Shown here: positions 1-9,520 of the stretch, piece after piece
How positions within the stretch are numbered: position 1 is the first letter of the stretch
How the letters are laid out: every line of letters begins with the position of its first letter
Source of the DNA: Psychrosphaera sp. B3R10
Lineage (GTDB): Bacteria > Pseudomonadota > Gammaproteobacteria > Enterobacterales > Alteromonadaceae
DNA length: 60,598 bases
Assembly: GCF_018861025.1 (NCBI RefSeq)
Contig: NZ_JAHKQH010000023.1
Location: 1-60,598, forward strand
Direction: 5' to 3'
The notes under the pieces: model-generated
The model's database searches: none
Told to the model about the DNA's origin: nothing
Seen by the model: only the letters and a program-made list of their open reading frames with translations
Made by a program: the position numbers and the translations under genes

Positions 1-5
1 TCTAA

Positions 6-146
6 ATATGGGAGGGTTACAATAGTACTAGAAAAACAACGTTTTGGTTTAGTGAAAAGTATAATTTTGTTCCCGTTAAAGTATTGCAGAAAAAAGATGG
101 TGATGAAGTCGCAACAATGATTATAGACTCGATAGAGTTAAAATAA
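6..146 (+). pseudogene. C-terminal remnant or edge fragment of a DUF3108-like protein
   Basis: The frame ending in TAA at 144-146 reads as coding and resembles the C-terminal strand pattern of DUF3108 periplasmic proteins (a KTTFWFS segment, a PVKVLQ segment, then a short acidic stretch). An in-frame TAA at 3-5 interrupts it at the window edge and there is no usable start codon, so the gene is either frameshifted just outside the window or a decayed remnant. The family match is by eye on about 46 residues and is weak. Confidence 0.35.
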
Positions 147-183
147 TCACTCAATTAGTAAAGTCTAGTGTGATTCAAGTAAT

Positions 184-2409
184 TTAAAAATGTAGCCTTA
201 ACTTCGCGAAGATATTATGTGCTTCTTTTGATTCAATCGCTTTTTTGTAGAGATTTCTTTTACCAAACTTAGCAATCTCATCTTCGAATTCTCCGCCAAA
301 ACCATAGCTTAAATAAAAGGCGGTGAGCTTACTAAATGAATACTTGTATCGCAGTTGAAACTCATTTTCTGCAAAAGAGAAATCACCTGATTCATTGGTT
401 TGTATAGCCTTGCCATTAGAATCAACTTGATAATTTGCAAGGTGCTTTGCTTTACCAATCACTGATTCTAACTTTATTCTAATTTCATGATTATCCGTTA
501 TTTGGTAATTTACGCTGATCTCAAACCCTTGCTCAGTAAAATCAAACTCATCAATAATGTTTCCTTCATCCCACTCTAGCCAACTGTCACTATTGTATTG
601 CGACATAGTAAAAGAAACATAGAGATTATCATTGAACTGTTGTTCAATACTGCTTTGTATATTGTAAAAGCGACCAGAAAACCCTTCTGTGCCTAATTCA
701 AATTGGAAATCAAATTTCCCCCAAAGGTATTCTGGTGAGCTAACTTCTAATTCGGTTATGTAAAATGAGGGCAACCATAATGAATTATAACCGCGAGTTA
801 GGAAGTCATCATAACCTGATGAGCCATGTTCAATAGAAAACTGATATTCGAATTCATCTTCTGTGACAAATTCAATACCAAACCCAAAGAGAAGTGGTAA
901 CTTTTTATCTTGAAAGTTGGTTTTTATTTCTGACTCTAAGGAAAAGGCCATGTCTCTAATTGACCATAGGTTTAAGTCTGGAATTTGATATTGATACTCA
1001 TATTCAAACTGTTTTCTATTTACTCGTTTGACGTAACCTATATCATTAAGCTGTAGGTTCTCACCGTAGCTAAACAAGCTAAACTCATGGCTATGATTTA
1101 TTGAAAACTCAGAGCTGCCTGTAATCCACCAACCAACGCCATCTATAGGTAAAGTTTGCTGCTCAACTCTCGAATTTATAATACCGACATTAAACTCTGT
1201 ACTGTCTGAAAGCGTGTATATAAAGTCGGTAGATAATATCTGTGCTTGACGTTCTACGCTGGGAGTTGAAACGTTATTTAAAGAAATACCTAATTTATTC
1301 TCGCCAAAATAATATTGCCCCCGCATTAACCAAAAATCTCGCCCGGTAGAGTTTTTATCTAACGAACTTTCAAAAGCTGACATTAGCCCTAACGCAAAGT
1401 TATCATTGGCATAGGTGTATTTAAGTGCGGCATCAAGGTCGCTGGAATAATCGTCATCATAATATGCATCCCCGCCAATTCTTGGCGTATGCACTATTCT
1501 GAGTGTTTCAGGCCCTGATACATCAAAGATGCTCTGATTTTCATTAAAAAAAGGTCTTTTCTCGGTGAAAAAACTTTCGATAGCGGAAAAGTTAACAACG
1601 AGTTCATCGGATTCTACTTGTCCAAAGTCTGGGTTAAGCGTGGCGCTTATTTGTTGATTTTTTGTGGGTTTCCAAAATATTTCAGCGCCAATATCCGCAG
1701 ATTCATCGTTGTTAATAATATCTCGATTAAGTGAAATATGAGGGTAAATATCAAAGCCTGAATGACTTTTTACAACAACATTGTGTTTGGAAAAAAGTTG
1801 TAAAAAACTATTCATAGTCGAATTGGCGGGAATAGATGCATAAGTGGAATTACTAGCTTCATCTAAGCGGCTAATTGCTAAGCCAAATTGGTTTTGCTTT
1901 TGAATGCTAAAAGACATTGATGACCAAGGAATAAATATTTCTGCTGTCCAAAAATCATCAGTAACATTAACGGCATATTGCCATTGGGCACTCCAGTCCA
2001 GATCTAATTCTTTGTCTTGTTTATAAATACCGTCAAAATAGTTGCCCTGATGGTTAACTGAAAATACATAGCTAGTCTGGCCTGAATTATCCATATCGAG
2101 CATTACTTGGAAGTGATCATTGGTAAAAAGTTTGTCATTTTCCTGGGTTCTTAACCTCAGTTTATTTTTTATAATTGCCGTTAAAGCTAAATATATTCCT
2201 TGCTCAGAAGTAATAAATTTATAAGAAAGGTTGTTATTTAATTTTCTAAATGTTTGAGGCGATACTTGGTAAGTTTCATCATGATTAGTCGCTTTTTGCC
2301 ATAACTCTTCGTCGAGTAAACCATCGACTCCAATATCGCGAACAGCTCCTTTACTAGGGAAACTCACCGGTAGCATTAATAAAACAAATAGATAGATAAG
2401 CGCTTTCAT
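184..2409 (-). CDS. DUF5916 / CBM9-like outer-membrane protein
   Basis: 741 residues with an N-terminal signal peptide (hydrophobic core about residues 5-18). Residues about 25-200 form a CBM9-like/DOMON sandwich (the VDGLLDEELW opening is typical). The rest matches DUF5916: the signatures NPDFGQVESD, then VVNFSAIESFFTEKRPFF, are clear, and the C-terminal half alternates polar and aromatic residues and ends in LHF, as expected of an outer-membrane beta-barrel. The molecular function of DUF5916 proteins is not established. The start overlaps the stop of the upstream histidine kinase by one base (TAATG), so it is translated from the same leftward transcript as the two-component genes and is probably their output gene. 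Confidence 0.85.
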   Translation of the reverse strand: MKALIYLFVLLMLPVSFPSKGAVRDIGVDGLLDEELWQKATNHDETYQVSPQTFRKLNNNLSYKFITSEQGIYLALTAIIKNKLRLRTQENDKLFTNDHFQVMLDMDNSGQTSYVFSVNHQGNYFDGIYKQDKELDLDWSAQWQYAVNVTDDFWTAEIFIPWSSMSFSIQKQNQFGLAISRLDEASNSTYASIPANSTMNSFLQLFSKHNVVVKSHSGFDIYPHISLNRDIINNDESADIGAEIFWKPTKNQQISATLNPDFGQVESDELVVNFSAIESFFTEKRPFFNENQSIFDVSGPETLRIVHTPRIGGDAYYDDDYSSDLDAALKYTYANDNFALGLMSAFESSLDKNSTGRDFWLMRGQYYFGENKLGISLNNVSTPSVERQAQILSTDFIYTLSDSTEFNVGIINSRVEQQTLPIDGVGWWITGSSEFSINHSHEFSLFSYGENLQLNDIGYVKRVNRKQFEYEYQYQIPDLNLWSIRDMAFSLESEIKTNFQDKKLPLLFGFGIEFVTEDEFEYQFSIEHGSSGYDDFLTRGYNSLWLPSFYITELEVSSPEYLWGKFDFQFELGTEGFSGRFYNIQSSIEQQFNDNLYVSFTMSQYNSDSWLEWDEGNIIDEFDFTEQGFEISVNYQITDNHEIRIKLESVIGKAKHLANYQVDSNGKAIQTNESGDFSFAENEFQLRYKYSFSKLTAFYLSYGFGGEFEDEIAKFGKRNLYKKAIESKEAHNIFAKLRLHF

Positions 2410-3827
2410 TAAATAACGAGGGTGAAAGTTATTTGTTTGTCTGGACCAAGTGACACAGAGATAGAAGCGCCTAACCTTTCACAATAAGACTTAACTATTG
2501 CCAACCCTAGGCCATATCTTTGTGTAGAAGTTCTTGATGAATCTTGCTGCCAAAGAGGTTCAAAAAATCGGTTAAGATCTTCCTCGTTACAACCATTAGT
2601 GCAGAGATTAGAAATTTGAACTACCGTATTGTCTTTATCTTCTGAAATATCAACGGTTACAGGTGAGTTGTCTGGACTATAGTAAAAAGCATTATTAATC
2701 AGGTTTGATAATATAGTATCAAGGGCAACTTTATTTGTTTTTACCGTGTAGCCATTTTGGTTTTTTATGAAAGATATTTCTCTATTATTTAGGTTTTCTC
2801 TTTTTAATGTATTTTCAATTAGTTGCACTAGATTGATATCTGATTTTTCTAGAGCCGTTGTCGTACTGCTTTTTTGAAGTAGTAAAATTCCATTAACTAT
2901 ATTTTTGAGCCTATTGGATATTTGTTGCACATCAGAGGCTAACTGGCTGGTGATTTGCTCTTCATGTGGAAACTTAATGGCAACTTCACTCAAGCTGAGT
3001 AACTCCGCAATAGGGGTTTTGAGTTCATGTGCGATATCTGATGTTACCCGTTTTTCACGTTTATAAAGTTCGTGAGTTTCCATAATAAATTGATTTACCG
3101 CGCTAGCCGTAGGTAGTAATTCTTCTGGAAGTTGGTCGGTAGGCACTTTTATTTGCTCGGAGTTAAGATTAATTTCTCCTAATTGACTATTAAAATTATC
3201 GATTGGCTTTAAGCTTTTATCGACAACTACTGAGACTATTTTTTTTATTGTGAATACCGCAAGTAGAGAAACAAGAATAAAAATAATATCCACGTACCAA
3301 AGTATATAGTCTAACTCTTCTGTACTAAGGGCATAAGCAAATTCCATAGGTTGTTGTGTTTTTGCAAATTCAGCTCTAGTTACCCCAAGCTTTTTCCTCA
3401 ATTCCGAGTCAATTTGAGGTAGGAATTTGGTAAAAATCATCCTACCTTGCCGTCCATCAGGCAAAGTAATATTTTTAAACTTAGATCCCCCAAGGTTAAC
3501 TGTTAATCTGGGTAGCTCATTGACCTCAAAAAGCTCTAAAGTATCAGATTTTTCAAATACCTTATTTTTGTGCCATAGCTGATAATATTCAGGATTTTCT
3601 TTACCTTCAAACTCAGGCATAAATTCACCCGCAAAATCAAAATCAACCTCTTGCTCGTCTTCTTCGACTAATGTTTCGAGTAAACTAGCTTTGTTAGTCA
3701 TAGCACGATCAAATTCACTACTGATCCACGTGTCAACGCTTATATCTGTTGCTAGAAGAATAGAAACCAAGAGTATTGATATCGAAATTGATAAGTAGCG
3801 GCTGAGCTTCTTTTTAATAGAATTCAC
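2409..3827 (-). CDS. Sensor histidine kinase
   Basis: 472 residues. Transmembrane segments at about 12-28 and 176-197 flank an acidic periplasmic sensor domain with no recognised fold. The HisKA box carries the phospho-accepting His at about 267 (DIAHELKTP); the N box is near 375-380 (SNLINNA); the G2 box is YGLGLAIVK near 440. The G1 box is unusual: the expected DxGxG is replaced by a cysteine-containing stretch (NLCTNGC), as in some QseC-like kinases with divergent ATP lids. The first four bases overlap the end of the response-regulator gene (ATGA), so the pair is translationally coupled. It probably phosphorylates the adjacent regulator; the signal is unknown. Confidence 0.9.
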   Translation of the reverse strand: MNSIKKKLSRYLSISISILLVSILLATDISVDTWISSEFDRAMTNKASLLETLVEEDEQEVDFDFAGEFMPEFEGKENPEYYQLWHKNKVFEKSDTLELFEVNELPRLTVNLGGSKFKNITLPDGRQGRMIFTKFLPQIDSELRKKLGVTRAEFAKTQQPMEFAYALSTEELDYILWYVDIIFILVSLLAVFTIKKIVSVVVDKSLKPIDNFNSQLGEINLNSEQIKVPTDQLPEELLPTASAVNQFIMETHELYKREKRVTSDIAHELKTPIAELLSLSEVAIKFPHEEQITSQLASDVQQISNRLKNIVNGILLLQKSSTTTALEKSDINLVQLIENTLKRENLNNREISFIKNQNGYTVKTNKVALDTILSNLINNAFYYSPDNSPVTVDISEDKDNTVVQISNLCTNGCNEEDLNRFFEPLWQQDSSRTSTQRYGLGLAIVKSYCERLGASISVSLGPDKQITFTLVI

Positions 3828-4501
3828 AAATCACTCTCTACGAAATAACCAAATCCGCGTTTAGTTTTAATAGGTAACTCGAACCCCAGAGCTTTCACTT
3901 TTTTTCTTGCTGACGATAAATGTGCTTCGATAGAATTTTTAGCTACAGCATCATATTGTCCCGCTAGATATTCGCTAAGCTTTTCTGGTGAGATAACTTT
4001 ACCTTGATTAGAAAAAAGGCACTCAACAACTTTATATTCATTGGGTGTCAAATTAGCGTCAGTCCCTCCGCACTTTAGCTGCTTTAAATGAAGGTCTAAT
4101 GAAATAGCACCAATATTTATACTACTATCATTAACGTTTAAACTGCCGCGTCGCATTAGGCACAGCAAACGAACATGAAGTTCATCAAAAGAAAAAGGTT
4201 TAGTTAAATAATCATCAGCGCCATTAAGTAAGCCGTCCACTTTATCTTCGGTTAGATCTTTAGCAGATAATATTAATACCCTAATATCTTTATTTGCTTG
4301 ACGAATTGCCTTTAAGATCGCAGTACCGTTAAGGGTAGGAAGCATAAGGTCGAGTATCAGCAATGAATAATTACCTGCTAACGCCATACTTAGCCCCTCA
4401 GAACCATCACCTGTGTCGTCAACGGTGAAACCAAGGTTGGATAGGCCAACTCTTAAACTTCTTCTTAGCGGGATTGAGTCTTCTATAATTAAAACTTTCA
4501 A
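3824..4501 (-). CDS. OmpR/PhoB-family response regulator
   Basis: 225 residues. The receiver domain has the acidic pair E7/D8, phospho-acceptor D51 (LILDLMLP) and K101 (LTKPF). A C-terminal winged helix (about 125-222) ends in the usual KTKRGFGYFVE wing. It is the first gene of a leftward operon with its cognate kinase and a DUF5916 protein. No operator was identified in the AT-rich region upstream (4502-4740). Confidence 0.93.
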   Translation of the reverse strand: MKVLIIEDSIPLRRSLRVGLSNLGFTVDDTGDGSEGLSMALAGNYSLLILDLMLPTLNGTAILKAIRQANKDIRVLILSAKDLTEDKVDGLLNGADDYLTKPFSFDELHVRLLCLMRRGSLNVNDSSINIGAISLDLHLKQLKCGGTDANLTPNEYKVVECLFSNQGKVISPEKLSEYLAGQYDAVAKNSIEAHLSSARKKVKALGFELPIKTKRGFGYFVESDL

Positions 4502-4762
4502 AGTTTGTATTACCTAACAAATAAAATATCTCGTAAGTTAACCCATAAACCTTAAGATTAACTGAATTTATCCTTAATTCTATTAATTTTGAGAACTGGT
4601 TTAGCTCATAAACTCGGCAAGAGTGAAGATTAGCTCTATCTCGGTAGGGGGCGATTGTACCTTCGACTTAATCCTATATTTATTCAAAATTAAATAATGT
4701 AGTGGCATAGTGATTTTGGCCACCTAATTAGAGGATGTTATGATTGAATCATAGCAGTATTA

Positions 4763-4936
4763 GGTGAAGATAATGGCCAAAGATACCCCACATTCCATGA
4801 CGTCACACTTAAAACACCCGATGGAACCACCCAAATAGATCATATTCTAATAAGTCCATATTGAATATTTGTCATTGAAACTAAAAACCTGAGAGGCTGG
4901 ATATTTGGAGGGGAAAACAAAGACAATGGACAATTA
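4763..4936 (+). pseudogene. NERD-domain nuclease-related protein, decayed remnant
   Basis: Forward translation in one frame gives the core of a NERD (nuclease-related) domain: a GED-Q opening, then TPDGTTQIDHILISP, then FVIETKNLRGWIFGGE, with the D, E and K of the restriction-endonuclease-like fold. An in-frame TGA at 4862-4864 splits the D-containing and ETK-containing strands, and a second TGA follows at 4937-4939. There is no start codon or C-terminal region. The remainder of 4502-5066 shows nothing recognisable apart from the hairpin at 5027-5057. Confidence 0.7.
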
Positions 4937-5026
4937 TGAGTTAGAACGAATGCGTGCTTTGTGCCATTAAGAGACCTTTAAGGTACTTTTAATCTGCGTG
5001 AAGGACGTCTCTATATGACCTTTTGA

Positions 5027-5057
5027 ATAGCCCCGCGCAAAGGATGAATGGGGCTAT
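5027..5057 (-). terminator. Hairpin downstream of the RND pump gene
   Basis: Inverted repeat ATAGCCCC (5027-5034) / GGGGCTAT (5050-5057), an 8-bp stem ending 10 bases beyond the stop of the leftward pump gene. There is no good T-tract on either strand, so intrinsic termination is uncertain. Confidence 0.35.
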
Positions 5058-5066
5058 ATCGAGTTG

Positions 5067-8000
5067 CTAAGACCTAATATCTTTTAATTTTCCTTTAGAA
5101 AATAACTGATATAGGCTTGGTACAACAAATAACGTGAGTAATGTTGCTGTAATTAAGCCTCCAACAATGACACTAGCAAGTGGCCTTTGAATTTCCGAAC
5201 CAACTCCATTTGATAACAGCATTGGTATCAAGCCTAGTGCGGATGTAATTGCAGTCATAAGCACAGGGCGTAGCCTCGAAGTCGCACCGTCAAATACTGC
5301 TTCAGTGGTTTCAAATCCATCTTTGACTCGTTGGTTAATACTTTCCACCATGACAACTCCATTAAGCACAGCCACGCCAAACAAGGTAATAAAGCCAACA
5401 GAGCTTGGAACCGATAGGTACTGACCCGAAAAGTAAAGTGAAAATACACCACCGATAACGGCTAGTGGAACATTTAGCAGGATCAAAATAGCCTGTCCTA
5501 CTGAACCAAATGCAAAATAAAGGAGTAGTGCAATCAAAGCCAATGATAGCGGTACGACTATAGAAAGACGTTGTTGCGCTCGTTGCTGGCTTTCGAATTG
5601 TCCACCAATCAATACTGAATAACCTGCTGGCAACTCTACTTCAGAGGTTATCCTTGCTTGAATATCTTCAACTACACTTCCCATGTCACGGCCTTGGACG
5701 TTGGCTTGAATTACCACTCTACGCTGCACATCATCTCGTCTAACCTGTGGAGGTCCAGACTCAAAAGTGACAGATGCTACATCACCAATTCGCACCCATG
5801 CCCCAGTAGGAGATTGAAGCCTTATATCGGCTATTGCTTCACTGTTCGCTCTAAATTCCTCATCTAGGCGCACATATATGTTATAGCGTTCGTTGCCGTT
5901 AATAATTTGACCTGCTTCAACGCCTCCAATCCCATCTTGAACCACTTCCATGACATCGCCAACAGATAGGCCAAATCTAGAAAGCTCAAGTCGATTTGGA
6001 GCAATAACAAGTTGTGCTTCACCTGCAATCTGCTCTAGTGCAACGTCTTTGGCACCGTCAATTGACTTAATGGCAGCTTCTATTTCTCGCCCTTTGTTTG
6101 CAAGCACCTGTAAATCAGAGCCAAATAATTTAATGGCAAGCTGTGCTTTAACTCCTGATAACAACTCATCGACACGAGTAGCGATAGGCTGAGAGAAATT
6201 TAGTAACAGCCCCGGAAACTCTTCCAATGAGCGTTCCATTTTGTCTTGTAGCTCGTAACGATTAGAGGCGCTTGTCCATTCTGAAACAGGCTTAAGGCCA
6301 ATGTAGATTTCAATGTTGTTCACAGGTTCGGGATCGCCACCAATTTCTGCTCTACCAATTCGGCTAAGTGCATAAGTCACTTCAGGAAATGCCATCAACT
6401 TCTCTTCCAATATTGGGGTAACAGAAAGTGCCGTTTCCAAGCTAGAAGAAGGCGCTAACGTAACTCTCAGGTTAATCGTTCCTTCTTCTAATTCTGGCAC
6501 GAACTCAGTACCAATTTGTGGAAGAACAACCACTGCCGATCCAAAGAATGCTAGTGATACAAAAACAACAGACTTGGTTTGCTTTAACGCGATTTTTAAA
6601 GACTTTCGATACAAAATATCGATAGGCTTTAAAATCAAACTTTCCCTTTCTTTGACTCCTTTTTTAAACATGAAAGTGGCAAGTGCAGGAACAATAAATA
6701 AAGCAACGACAATAGCTGACACCACTGCTAGCATAATGCTGATAGCCATTGGCTGAAATAACTTTGCTTCTACACCTTCGAAACTAAACAATGGCGTAAA
6801 AACAACGAGAATAATTGAAGCCGCAAAAAAGATCGGGCGAGCTACCTCTTTACCTGCCAATTTTAACTTTTGCTTAGTTTCAATTCTTGCTTCATCACTG
6901 TCGCTTTCTAGTTGCCTATTTAGGTGTTTAAACATGTTTTCAACCATAACAACTGAACCATCGACTAACATACCAATAGCCACAGCGATACCGCCAAGCG
7001 ACATTAAGTTAGCTGAAATACCCAACCAAGCCATTACCATTAATGCAATACCAATAGAAATTGGAATAGAAATCAGTACTAAAAATGTGGCTCTTAAATT
7101 CATTAAAAAGAGCGCCAGTACAATAGTAATCAAGATAAAAGCTAAAGTAAGGGCTTCAACTACAGTTGCCACCGCTTTTTCAATTAAGTCTGCTTGGTCA
7201 TAAAAAGGCTCAAACCTTACACCTTCAGGTAAAGCCTGATTGATAAGCTTAGTTCTGGCATTAATACCATCTATCGTCGCTTTGGTATTCGAACCCATGC
7301 GTTTTAAAACAATGCCAGAGACCACTTCACCTAAGTTTTCAACAGCGCCATTGTCAGCTTTACGTGTCATCGTGACAGCACCTTGTCTAATCTCGGCACC
7401 GAGTTCTACTTTAGCAACGTCAGACACTGTAACTACGACACCATTAAGTGTTTTCACAGGCACTTGCTGAATATTAGCAATACCTTTATCACCACTTTCA
7501 AACCAACCTGTGCCTCGAATGACTAGCTGTTCTTGCCCACGATTCAAATACCAACCACCGACATTGGCGTTGTTATTTTCAAGCGCTGATACCACATCCT
7601 CTTGAGTTAACTCGTAGGACAATAATATGGAAGGATCGACATTAACTTGATATTGACGAACGTTACCACCGAATGACAGCACATCTGTTACACCGTCTAC
7701 AGGCATTATTAGTAATTTAATGATCCAGTCGTTCAGACTTCTAAGCGCCATTGAATCGTACTTGCTTGTGTCATCCGAAATCAGCAAATATTGAAATACT
7801 TGCCCTAAGCCTGAAGTGTTAGGCCCCATTTCAGGGGTTCCAACTCCAACAGGTATAAGCTCCTTGGCAGCCTGTAGGCGTTCAAAAACCAATTGCCTAG
7901 CAAAATATATATCTGTCCCTTCTTTAAATACTACGGTAACACCCGACAAACCTGTTTTTGATATAGAGCGGACTTGTTCTACATCTGGTAATGCGTACAT

Positions 8001-8216
8001 CACAGCTTCAATTGGATAGGTAATAAGTTGCTCTACTTCTTCAGCAGCTAACCCCGGCGCTTCAGTATTAACGGCTACTTGTACGTTTGTAACGTCTGGA
8101 AACGCGTCTAAATTCAACTTAGGTATAGTGAACGAAGCACTTGCTATCAGAGCAACTACTGAGATCAATACAAGCAATCTGTTGTTAATAGACCAATCTA
8201 TAATTCGATTAAACAT
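5067..8216 (-). CDS. CusA/CzcA-type heavy-metal efflux RND pump
   Basis: 1049 residues from the ATG at 8216. That start has a strong AAGGAGG ribosome-binding site and gives the canonical MFNRIIDWSINNRLL opening; the longer ORF to 8246 lacks one. Twelve-TM RND architecture with two large periplasmic loops is visible: the first TM, the NVQVAVNTEAPGLAAEEVEQ porter motif, the TM4 motif GMLVDGSVVMVEN and its TM10 counterpart LNGVVMVE. Family members export divalent or monovalent heavy metals by proton antiport through a tripartite complex. The TM4 motif is not diagnostic of one metal; the CadR-like regulator and CDF exporter nearby suggest Cd/Zn/Co. The adaptor gene lies 10 bp upstream. No outer-membrane TolC-like factor is in the cluster. 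Confidence 0.93.
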   Translation of the reverse strand: MFNRIIDWSINNRLLVLISVVALIASASFTIPKLNLDAFPDVTNVQVAVNTEAPGLAAEEVEQLITYPIEAVMYALPDVEQVRSISKTGLSGVTVVFKEGTDIYFARQLVFERLQAAKELIPVGVGTPEMGPNTSGLGQVFQYLLISDDTSKYDSMALRSLNDWIIKLLIMPVDGVTDVLSFGGNVRQYQVNVDPSILLSYELTQEDVVSALENNNANVGGWYLNRGQEQLVIRGTGWFESGDKGIANIQQVPVKTLNGVVVTVSDVAKVELGAEIRQGAVTMTRKADNGAVENLGEVVSGIVLKRMGSNTKATIDGINARTKLINQALPEGVRFEPFYDQADLIEKAVATVVEALTLAFILITIVLALFLMNLRATFLVLISIPISIGIALMVMAWLGISANLMSLGGIAVAIGMLVDGSVVMVENMFKHLNRQLESDSDEARIETKQKLKLAGKEVARPIFFAASIILVVFTPLFSFEGVEAKLFQPMAISIMLAVVSAIVVALFIVPALATFMFKKGVKERESLILKPIDILYRKSLKIALKQTKSVVFVSLAFFGSAVVVLPQIGTEFVPELEEGTINLRVTLAPSSSLETALSVTPILEEKLMAFPEVTYALSRIGRAEIGGDPEPVNNIEIYIGLKPVSEWTSASNRYELQDKMERSLEEFPGLLLNFSQPIATRVDELLSGVKAQLAIKLFGSDLQVLANKGREIEAAIKSIDGAKDVALEQIAGEAQLVIAPNRLELSRFGLSVGDVMEVVQDGIGGVEAGQIINGNERYNIYVRLDEEFRANSEAIADIRLQSPTGAWVRIGDVASVTFESGPPQVRRDDVQRRVVIQANVQGRDMGSVVEDIQARITSEVELPAGYSVLIGGQFESQQRAQQRLSIVVPLSLALIALLLYFAFGSVGQAILILLNVPLAVIGGVFSLYFSGQYLSVPSSVGFITLFGVAVLNGVVMVESINQRVKDGFETTEAVFDGATSRLRPVLMTAITSALGLIPMLLSNGVGSEIQRPLASVIVGGLITATLLTLFVVPSLYQLFSKGKLKDIRS

Positions 8217-8226
8217 GCTGGCCTCC

Positions 8227-9456
8227 TTAGTGATTGTGCGGATCAAATCCGCCCTTCGCTATCTCAGACGCGACAAAAAAAGCACCGCGTGTAACGACTT
8301 TCGTTCCGGCTTCAATACCCAAAACTTCGCAATAATCGCCAAAAGACCGACCTCTTGTTACTTCAACCGCTTTAAATTCATTTGGGTGATCTTCAATAAA
8401 CACTGTCCAGTCACCATCGCTACTTCTTATTAGTGCTTCTTCTGGTACGGCAATGACTTCATTACTCGACTCGAACTGAAAATAGACCTTCACAAACATA
8501 CCGGAATGAAGTTTATGTTCAGGGTTAGTAATCGACAGTCTAACAATTCGGGTTCGAGTGATAGGGTCAATTGTGTGAGCTTCTTGTATAACGTTGGCTT
8601 GGTATTTAAAACCATTCAAATCAATTAATGCAGGACTACCTAATGATAAATTTAGTTCTTTATTTGGGGGAACATTCGCTTCTACCCATAGGTCTTTTTC
8701 ATCAGCAAGTAACATGATGGTTTCACCCGCCTCAATACGTTGGCCTTGCATGAAATCATCTTGTAAAACAACGCCCTCTCGCTCAGCAACGAGATCATAC
8801 TGTCCAAACGTAGCGCTATCTTGTTGGGCTATTGTTTCGATTGCCTGCTTTGTTAAACCAAAAGCCACCAACTTGCCGAATACACCTTTGTAGATGTTTT
8901 CTGCTTCAACAAGTGCACGTTCGCTTATATTATTAGTACCTAGCTTTTTTGTTCGCTTCCAGTTAGAAGACGCAATTAAAAAGTCAGCTTGAGTTTGAGC
9001 CATAGTTTCACTGAACAAGGTAACCAATTGTTGTCCAAATTTGACGTGGTCTCCCAAGCTCGCATGGCGATTAATAACCACAGAATCGGTACGAGGTGAA
9101 ACTATATAGCTCTTATAGCCATTTGCTTTCACTTCTCCGGGGGCGTACACCGTATTTAGATGTGCCCTTGGGAAAACAGCATTAACTTTAATGCCTGCTA
9201 AATTAATTTTTTCAGTACTTAAGGTAACCCCAACTTCATGCTCATCTTCAACTACTGCAAGATTTTCAGGGTTATTTCCTTTGTCGTTAGCATGATCGTG
9301 GTCATGAGCAAGCTCCTTAGTGGGCTTTTCATGCTCATGTGAATGTTCATCGGGTGTTGTGATGTTTTGACTTTCATTAGCCAGTGTTGTGTTTATTGAA
9401 AACACGCCAATAATGATCACTAAGGCAATGCCCGTGATTCGAAAAATATTATTCAT
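8227..9456 (-). CDS. CusB/CzcB-type periplasmic adaptor (membrane fusion protein)
   Basis: 409 residues. N-terminal signal/anchor (about 8-26), then a His/Asp/Glu-rich linker (about 38-62, HSHEHE and HDHDHA clusters) likely to bind metal. A lipoyl/barrel-sandwich half-motif (VYAPGEVKANGY...VSPRTDSVV) brackets a short helical hairpin, followed by a beta-barrel (LSLGSPALIDLNG) and membrane-proximal domain (VVTRGAFFVASEIAKGG). It links the RND pump to an outer-membrane channel and may hand metal to it. It is encoded immediately upstream of the pump gene in the same leftward operon. Confidence 0.92.
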   Translation of the reverse strand: MNNIFRITGIALVIIIGVFSINTTLANESQNITTPDEHSHEHEKPTKELAHDHDHANDKGNNPENLAVVEDEHEVGVTLSTEKINLAGIKVNAVFPRAHLNTVYAPGEVKANGYKSYIVSPRTDSVVINRHASLGDHVKFGQQLVTLFSETMAQTQADFLIASSNWKRTKKLGTNNISERALVEAENIYKGVFGKLVAFGLTKQAIETIAQQDSATFGQYDLVAEREGVVLQDDFMQGQRIEAGETIMLLADEKDLWVEANVPPNKELNLSLGSPALIDLNGFKYQANVIQEAHTIDPITRTRIVRLSITNPEHKLHSGMFVKVYFQFESSNEVIAVPEEALIRSSDGDWTVFIEDHPNEFKAVEVTRGRSFGDYCEVLGIEAGTKVVTRGAFFVASEIAKGGFDPHNH

Positions 9457-9520
9457 AATGACTCTTAACTTTTATTAAACCAAATTGTGTTTGCGCAAAA
9501 GCGCACTGCATGGAGTAAAG

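Noticed and set aside
5255-8433. Numerous ORFs antisense to or within the RND pump and adaptor genes
   Set aside because: Shadow frames of strongly conserved genes.
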